This document shows positions 59,099 to 64,000 of a stretch of DNA of 64,000 nt, in pieces (the stretch's first letter is position 1; each line of letters starts with the position of its first letter). Where the stretch lies: positions 2,604,001 through 2,668,000 of the forward strand of contig NZ_CP170485.1 of the NCBI RefSeq assembly GCF_052055585.1, in the 5' to 3' direction. The DNA is from Oceanicaulis sp052055585 (GTDB lineage Bacteria; Pseudomonadota; Alphaproteobacteria; Caulobacterales; Maricaulaceae). The notes under the pieces are model-generated. The model did no database searches. It worked only from the letters and a program-made list of their open reading frames with translations, and was not told the DNA's origin. Both the position numbers and the translations under genes were made by a program.

Positions 59099-61558
59099 CT
59101 AGTCGCCGTGTTCAGGCAGGAAGATCTCGCGCTTGCCGGCATGGTCGGCGGGGCCGATCATGCCCTCATCCTCCATCCGCTCGATCAGGGTTGCGGCGCG
59201 GTTATAGCCAATCTGCAAGCGGCGCTGGATATAGCTGGTGGACGCCTTGCGATCCCGGGCCACCACGGCGACAGCCTGATCAAACAGGTCATCGCCCGAG
59301 CCGCCGCCCACAAGGTCCAGCGCGCCCTCGCCGCCCTCTTCATCCAGATCCTCGGTGACGGCGTCGAGGTATTCCGGCGCGCCCTGGGATTTGAGGAAGT
59401 TGGCGACGTCCTCGACCTCGCGGTCAGACACGAACGGACCATGCAGGCGCCGGATGCGACCGCCGCCCGCCATGTAGAGAAGGTCGCCCATGCCCAGAAG
59501 CTGCTCAGCGCCCTGCTCGCCCAGAATGGTGCGCGAGTCGATCTTGGAGGTGACCTGATAACTGATCCGGGTCGGGAAGTTGGCCTTGATGGTGCCGGTG
59601 ATCACATCCACGGACGGACGCTGGGTCGCCATGATCAGGTGGATGCCCGCCGCCCGCGCCATCTGCGCCAGACGCTGGATCGCGCCTTCAATGTCCTTGC
59701 CCGCGACCATCATCAGGTCGGCCATCTCGTCGATCACCACGACGATATAGGGCATGGGATCAGGTTCGATCGTTTCGGTCTCGTACACCGGCTCGCCGCT
59801 CTCGCGGTCAAACCCGGTTTGCACGGTGCGCGACAGCACATCCCCCTCGTCGCGCGCCTGTTTGGCCTTCTCGTTGAAGCCCTTCATATTGCGCACGCCG
59901 ACCTTGGACATTTTCAGATAGCGCGACTCCATTTCGCGCACGGTCCATTTCAGCGCCGCAACGGCTTTCTTGGGATCGATGACCACCGGGCTCAGTAGGT
60001 GCGGAATGCCGTCATAGACCGACAATTCCAGCATTTTGGGGTCGATCATGATCATCCGGCACTCTTCCGGCGGCAGCCGGTACAAGAGCGACAGGATCAT
60101 TGCGTTCACGCCCACCGACTTACCCGAGCCGGTCGTACCCGCGATCAACAGGTGAGGCATTTTCGCCAGATCCGCGGTGAACGGTTCGCCGCCGATCGTC
60201 TCGCCCAGCGCCATGGGCAGCTCGGCCTTGGCCGTCTCGAAATGACGCGAGGCCAGCAGCGCACGCAGGAAAACGGTTTCGCGATGCTGGTTAGGCAGTT
60301 CGATGCCGATGGCGTTGCGTCCCGGCACTACCGACACCCGGCACGCCACTGCCGCCATGGAACGGGCGATGTCATCGGCGAGGTTGATCACCCGGCTGGT
60401 TTTCACGCCCGGCGCAGGTTCAAGTTCATAGAGCGTCACCACCGGGCCCGGGCGCACCTGCACCACCTCGCCCTTGACGCCAAAGTCCGCCAGCACGCCC
60501 GTCAACAGCTCGGCGTTCTGGGCCAGCGCTTCGGCATCGACCGTATCGGCGCGCGGCGGGGCCGGAGCCAAGAGATCAAGGCGCGGCAACTCGAACCCGG
60601 AGCTGTTGTCGCTGAAGGGCAAGGCGCCCTGCATTTCACGGGCTTCTCGATCAGATTCCTTGACGTTCTTCTTGCGCGCCACCTTCACCGGGTTCGGACG
60701 CGCTGGCGCACCCGTATCCGGCATGGCGTCGTCATCTTCGTCCTCGTCCTCGACAGGCTCACGGCTGATGCGCGGGGCCCGGCGCGGCCGGTCTTCAGAC
60801 GTGCGGTCACGCTTGAGGAAGGCCGGCGCGGTTTCTGCACGACCATCGGGCTCCGGCGGGGTCTGAACTTCAATCTCGCCGCGGCCCCAGGCGCGCGGAA
60901 TGGCGCCGATCGCCTGATCAATCCAGACGCGCACCGTAGCCCAGACCAGCTCCGCCGCATCCCGCGCCGCCGTCAGATCGCGCACGGTCAGGCCAAAGCA
61001 GAAAAAGACGCCGAACACAGCCAGCACCAAGCCCAACCCGCCCGCGATCACCCGTCCGCCCGGCGCGCTGACCTCATCGGTCAAGGCCTGAACGCCGCCC
61101 AGAAGGGCGTCGCCGACAAGGCCGCCCAGCCCGGTCGCAAAGGGCCAGTTGGCGGGCATGGGCAAGGCCGAGACCGCCATGGCGAAACCGCAAATCCCGA
61201 CGATGCCGGACAGGATGCGGAAGGTGGATACCGTCTTGGAGCGCCCGCGCGGTCCGCGCGCCAGCAAGATCAGGCCCCAGGCGAGGATCGCCAGCGCCGC
61301 TGCCGCACCCGCCCAGCCCATCACAAGCAGAAGAAGATCCGACGCGATCGCGCCGGGCGCGCCCATCCAGTTGGTCGGGACGCGTCCCGTGGCGGCGTTC
61401 AGGCTGGGATCAAGCGGATTATGGGTCAGCGCCGACAGGATCAGGAACACGCCCGATGCGCTCATGACAGCGCCAATGAGCGCCGTGCGCACACGCGCGA
61501 TCAGGCCGGGCTTGCGTCGCACCGGCGCATCAGAATCAACAGAAGGGTCGGCGGCCAT
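59099..61558 (-). CDS. ftsK: DNA translocase FtsK
   Basis: Divisome-associated DNA pump of 819 residues that clears the septum of chromosome termini and helps XerCD recombination. The N-terminal 200 residues hold four hydrophobic segments. A charged linker (about 215-320) precedes the motor: Walker A LIAGTTGSGKSVGVNAM, Walker B YIVVVIDEMADLMMVAG, and RPSVDVITGTIKANFPTRISYQV. The gamma winged helix is at the C-terminus (TSYIQRRLQIGYNRAATLIERMEDEGMIG). Two in-frame ATGs lie at 61564 and 61558; the GGGAG site has better spacing to 61558. The gene is followed upstream by a secreted propeller protein. Confidence 0.95.
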   Translation of the reverse strand: MAADPSVDSDAPVRRKPGLIARVRTALIGAVMSASGVFLILSALTHNPLDPSLNAATGRVPTNWMGAPGAIASDLLLLVMGWAGAAAALAILAWGLILLARGPRGRSKTVSTFRILSGIVGICGFAMAVSALPMPANWPFATGLGGLVGDALLGGVQALTDEVSAPGGRVIAGGLGLVLAVFGVFFCFGLTVRDLTAARDAAELVWATVRVWIDQAIGAIPRAWGRGEIEVQTPPEPDGRAETAPAFLKRDRTSEDRPRRAPRISREPVEDEDEDDDAMPDTGAPARPNPVKVARKKNVKESDREAREMQGALPFSDNSSGFELPRLDLLAPAPPRADTVDAEALAQNAELLTGVLADFGVKGEVVQVRPGPVVTLYELEPAPGVKTSRVINLADDIARSMAAVACRVSVVPGRNAIGIELPNQHRETVFLRALLASRHFETAKAELPMALGETIGGEPFTADLAKMPHLLIAGTTGSGKSVGVNAMILSLLYRLPPEECRMIMIDPKMLELSVYDGIPHLLSPVVIDPKKAVAALKWTVREMESRYLKMSKVGVRNMKGFNEKAKQARDEGDVLSRTVQTGFDRESGEPVYETETIEPDPMPYIVVVIDEMADLMMVAGKDIEGAIQRLAQMARAAGIHLIMATQRPSVDVITGTIKANFPTRISYQVTSKIDSRTILGEQGAEQLLGMGDLLYMAGGGRIRRLHGPFVSDREVEDVANFLKSQGAPEYLDAVTEDLDEEGGEGALDLVGGGSGDDLFDQAVAVVARDRKASTSYIQRRLQIGYNRAATLIERMEDEGMIGPADHAGKREIFLPEHGD

Positions 61559-61627
61559 GGTCATGGCTCCCAGACTGCCTCAGAGAGTCTTCCTGACGGG
61601 TTAATCGCCGTTAACCGACCACAGTTT

Positions 61628-62917
61628 TTACGGGATCGGCACGGCCAGGATTTGCGGGGTCCGGCGCGGGCCTTCCGGACGCGTCCCGTCTTCGGGGAAC
61701 TGGTCCCAGGGCGCGTCCGCATTCACGAACAGGCGCCCGTCAGACACCCGTAGTGTCGTTGGCTCACCAATCCGGTCATCTCCGGTCAGGACAGGCTCCA
61801 TCCCCACAAACTGGCTCTGCGCATCAAACATCAGCTCGAACACGCCCACCGGCCCCGCACCATTGCGCACGACAAACAGACGCCCCAGCCGGTCCGCCAC
61901 CAGGCCATCCAGCCCGATCAGGCTGGCGCTATCCGGGCTGGGCTGAAGATGGGCATGACGGGTCACCGGATCGATCCGCCACAGACCCAGCGCATAATCG
62001 ACGACCCACAACGCACCGCGAGCTTGCGCTAGCCCCTGGAGCGAGGCGAAACGGTCATCCTCGGCATACAGCTCCAGCTCGGCGCGCGGACCATTCAGGC
62101 GATAGATCCGCCCCGCATCCGCGTCCGAGACAAACACCACGCCATCGCGCACGGTCAGATCGCCCATGCGCACAGCGCCTTCGATGGTGTAGCGCTCGAT
62201 CAGCTCGCCGGTTTCAAGGTCAAAGGCCAGAAGCGCCGTTCCGGGCGCCTCACCGTCGCCAAGGGGCGTCTGGGGCGCCACGCCCTCCACCGCGTAAAGC
62301 CGGCCATTGCGACGGTCCGCCGCCAGCCCGAAGATCGAGCCGATCGGCTCATCCTCGCCAGCGAAAACCTCGAAATCGGTCGGCGCGAACGGTTCGACGC
62401 GATAGATGCGCCGTTCCGCGACGCCGCCCAGATACAGGCGCTCGGTCTCGTTATCGACCGCCAGCGCTTCAATCAGGGCATCGCCCAGCGGAGGTGAGGC
62501 GACCAAACGGGCCTCCCCCACGGGCGCGGCGTTGGCGTCAAAGGCGGCGCGCAAGGCCGCAACACGTTGCGGGTCCGCCGCTTCAAGCTCGGCCAGATTG
62601 CGCACGGCACCGTCGAGATCATAGCTCAGCCCTGCGCCTGCAAGCGCCTCGAGCGCTTCAAACTGACCCTGCGCATCACCCGCAAAGCCCGCAAGCAAGA
62701 CCGCATTGTTGAGCAAGGCGGAATGTCCGGGCTGGATCGACAGCGCGGCGGCATTCAAACGACGCGCCGTCTCGAAATCCTCGATCTGTGCAGCGGCACG
62801 CATTTCCTCACGCAGGGCGCGGGACGTATCGAGCAGAGACGGGCTCTGGGCGAAGGCGGGAAGCGCCGCCGCCACCATCAAGGCAACAGCGGAGATCGAA
62901 AAAGTCAGTGCGTTCAT
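61628..62917 (-). CDS. secreted TPR-like and NHL/SMP-30-like beta-propeller protein
   Basis: A 429-residue exported protein. The signal peptide NALTFSISAVALMVAAALPAFAQ is followed by about 100 helical residues resembling tetratricopeptide repeats (FETARRLNAAALSIQPGHSALLNNAVLLAGFAGD). The rest is a six-bladed propeller with repeated LYAVEGVAPQ, VRMGDLTVRDGVVFVSDADAGRIYRL, LQGLAQARGALWVVDYALGLWRID and LDGLVADRLGRLFVVRN. The TPR plus propeller fusion is uncommon to my knowledge. Catalytic function is not evident; a lactonase-like or scaffold role are options. The ATG at 62917 gives the complete signal peptide. It sits 63 bp from ftsK and is probably in the same direction of transcription. Confidence 0.75.
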   Translation of the reverse strand: MNALTFSISAVALMVAAALPAFAQSPSLLDTSRALREEMRAAAQIEDFETARRLNAAALSIQPGHSALLNNAVLLAGFAGDAQGQFEALEALAGAGLSYDLDGAVRNLAELEAADPQRVAALRAAFDANAAPVGEARLVASPPLGDALIEALAVDNETERLYLGGVAERRIYRVEPFAPTDFEVFAGEDEPIGSIFGLAADRRNGRLYAVEGVAPQTPLGDGEAPGTALLAFDLETGELIERYTIEGAVRMGDLTVRDGVVFVSDADAGRIYRLNGPRAELELYAEDDRFASLQGLAQARGALWVVDYALGLWRIDPVTRHAHLQPSPDSASLIGLDGLVADRLGRLFVVRNGAGPVGVFELMFDAQSQFVGMEPVLTGDDRIGEPTTLRVSDGRLFVNADAPWDQFPEDGTRPEGPRRTPQILAVPIP

Positions 62918-62998
62918 GACGCCAGTTTGACCGCGCCGGGAAGGCGCGAGCAAGGCGTGAAAACGGCAAGCCCGTGTAAAACGCGGTGAATGTGGCAG

Positions 62999-63466
62999 CT
63001 ATGCCGCCTTGATCATCAGCTTTTCAAGCGCCTCGCGGCCCACTTGCGGGACGGGCGCCGGCTTCTTGCCATCGGTATTGACCAGAACCGCTTCGCTGGC
63101 GCCGATGCAACGCCCGTCCTGGAACAGGCCCTGACCAATCGTATAGCTCGACCCGCCAATACGCAGAATGCCCGTGCCGACCACAAGGTCAGACGGGTAG
63201 AAGGCTTCATCCAGATAGGCGATATGCACATCCGCAATCACCATGCGCATGCCATTCGCCTTGCGCATTTCCAGCGGAAACGCCTTGCGGTTCAGCGCGC
63301 TGCGGCCTTCCTCATAAAAGGCCCCGATCGCCACATTGTTGATATGGCCCAGCGGGTCGAGATCCTGAAAACGGCTCGGGATCGTGCTGACCAGGGGGTA
63401 GGTCTCAAGCTGGAGGCGATAGGCTTCGGGCTTCATGAGGTCATCCGGGAACTGAGTTTGCTGCAC
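62999..63466 (-). CDS. hotdog-fold acyl-CoA thioesterase
   Basis: A thioesterase of 155 residues, 4-hydroxybenzoyl-CoA thioesterase family. The catalytic motif is SRFQDLDPLGHINNVAIGAFYEEGR, with the acidic residue in DLDPLGH. VHIAYLDEAFYPSDLVVGTGI follows in the core strands. No signal peptide is present. The start may be the GTG at 63466 or the internal ATG at 63436; neither has a clear ribosome-binding site. It is divergent from the TerC-like gene across 95 bp. Such enzymes release free acids from acyl-CoAs or acyl-carrier proteins; the chain is unknown. Confidence 0.85.
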   Translation of the reverse strand: MQQTQFPDDLMKPEAYRLQLETYPLVSTIPSRFQDLDPLGHINNVAIGAFYEEGRSALNRKAFPLEMRKANGMRMVIADVHIAYLDEAFYPSDLVVGTGILRIGGSSYTIGQGLFQDGRCIGASEAVLVNTDGKKPAPVPQVGREALEKLMIKAA

Positions 63467-63561
63467 TGCGTTATGCCGCTCAGGAGCCCGCTTGAAAAGC
63501 CGCAGGCGTCAGATCGCGCGCCGCCTTCAAACTGTCGCGATCTTCAGAGTAGAGTGCGTCC

Positions 63562-64000
63562 ATGATCGAATTTCTCACTGACCCGGCCGTCTGGGCGTCC
63601 TTCGCCACCCTCGCCTTTCTCGAGATCGTGCTGGGCGTGGATAATATCATTTTTGTCGCCGTCATGGCCGAGCGCCTGCCCCATGGCCAGCGCTCGCTGG
63701 CGCGACGGCTGGGCCTCTTGCTGGCGCTGGGCTTCCGCATCGCCATGCTGGCGGGGCTGGTGTGGATCGCGCATCTGTCCGAGCCGGTGTTCGAGCTGTT
63801 TGATCATGGCTTCAGCTGGCGCGACATCCTGATGCTGGCGGGCGGCGGCTTCCTGCTGGCCAAATCCACCATCGAGATCCACCACGATGTGGAAGGCGAA
63901 GACGAGGGCCATGAAAGCGCAGGCTCGGCCCTTCTGCCCATGGTGATCGTGCAGATCGCGCTGATCGACATCGTCTTCTCGCTCGACAGCGTCATCACGG
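63562..64000 (+). CDS. TerC-family integral membrane protein, 5' part
   Basis: Runs off the right edge after 146 residues. The first helix carries LAFLEIVLGVDNIIFVAV, and a later one IALIDIVFSLDSVIT, the paired acidic-residue signatures of the TerC family. A soluble acidic/histidine stretch (HHDVEGEDEGHESAG) lies between. Family members are linked to tellurite resistance and, more recently, to manganese export to exoproteins. The full protein is usually 230-330 residues. Start is the ATG at 63562; no strong ribosome-binding site is visible. Confidence 0.88.
   Translation, partial: MIEFLTDPAVWASFATLAFLEIVLGVDNIIFVAVMAERLPHGQRSLARRLGLLLALGFRIAMLAGLVWIAHLSEPVFELFDHGFSWRDILMLAGGGFLLAKSTIEIHHDVEGEDEGHESAGSALLPMVIVQIALIDIVFSLDSVIT

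Noticed and set aside
59999..61753. 584-residue plus-strand open frame
   Set aside because: Antisense to ftsK; same shadow-frame composition.
1..64000. CRISPR arrays, insertion sequences, prophage, tRNA or rRNA genes, toxin-antitoxin modules
   Set aside because: I saw no direct repeat arrays, transposase motifs, cloverleaf sequences or paired small toxin genes. The SdpR/SdpI pair is the nearest to a defence-like system.

Overview
The window is a high-GC, gene-dense chromosomal segment of an alphaproteobacterium. The alphaproteobacterial-type AddB/AddA pair, the tsaE-amgK-murU-addB-addA-trxA order, the CrbS/CrbR acetate system and the cobalamin-controlled TonB receptor fit a marine, aerobic, heterotrophic member of the Caulobacterales/Maricaulales/Hyphomonadaceae sphere. 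That placement is inference from gene content only. I saw no rRNA, tRNA, CRISPR array, insertion sequence, prophage or clear transferred island. Coding is continuous, genes often overlap by 4 bp (ATGA/GTGA), and starts are mostly preceded by GGAG-type ribosome-binding sites.

Layout. 1-4.1 kb: 5' part of glycerol kinase, two alpha/beta hydrolases and a pentapeptide-repeat protein. 4.1-15.3 kb: a long minus-strand catabolic operon (enoyl-CoA-reductase-like SDR, biotin-dependent carboxyltransferase, acyl-CoA dehydrogenase, enoyl-CoA hydratase, biotin carboxylase subunit, BKACE, acyl-CoA ligase, Baeyer-Villiger-type monooxygenase). A divergent MerR regulator reads away from it across an 18-bp dyad. 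The set resembles the leucine/isovalerate (liu) and acyclic-terpene (atu) pathways but adds an oxygenase and a BKACE, and lacks an HMG-CoA-lyase-like gene. 15.3-23.1 kb: soluble double-PAS chemoreceptor, SDR plus SMP-30-like pair, SDR plus kynureninase pair, secreted prolyl-oligopeptidase-family peptidase. 23.2-27.4 kb: rsmI, a lycopene-cyclase-like flavoprotein, a TetR regulator with a perfect 12-6-12 dyad between them, and a DcaP-like porin.

27.5-34.1 kb: CrbR response regulator, CrbS symporter-kinase hybrid and a two-gene sodium:solute (acetate-type) symporter, a carboxylate sensing and uptake module. 34.3-39.2 kb: btuB-btuF-btuC-btuD vitamin B12 uptake operon downstream of a well-conserved cobalamin riboswitch that is not a protein gene. 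39.2-40.9 kb: [2Fe-2S] ferredoxin and its FAD reductase. 41-50.4 kb: tsaE, amgK, murU (tRNA modification, cell-wall sugar recycling), addB, addA (double-strand-break repair) and trxA. 50.4-55 kb: pyrF, SDR, lipoprotein hydrolase, an SdpR-like/SdpI-like pair with a strong operator over what looks like a leaderless promoter, and a GAF protein. 55-64 kb: argG, a DUF418 membrane protein, an unrecognised 377-residue protein, ftsK, a secreted TPR/beta-propeller protein, a hotdog thioesterase and the start of a TerC-family membrane protein.

The most interesting material is the 4-15 kb catabolic operon, the orphan lycopene-cyclase-like gene with its operator, and the compact SdpR/SdpI control region. 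Most of the rest is recognisable housekeeping. Family assignments come from motif recognition without database searches.
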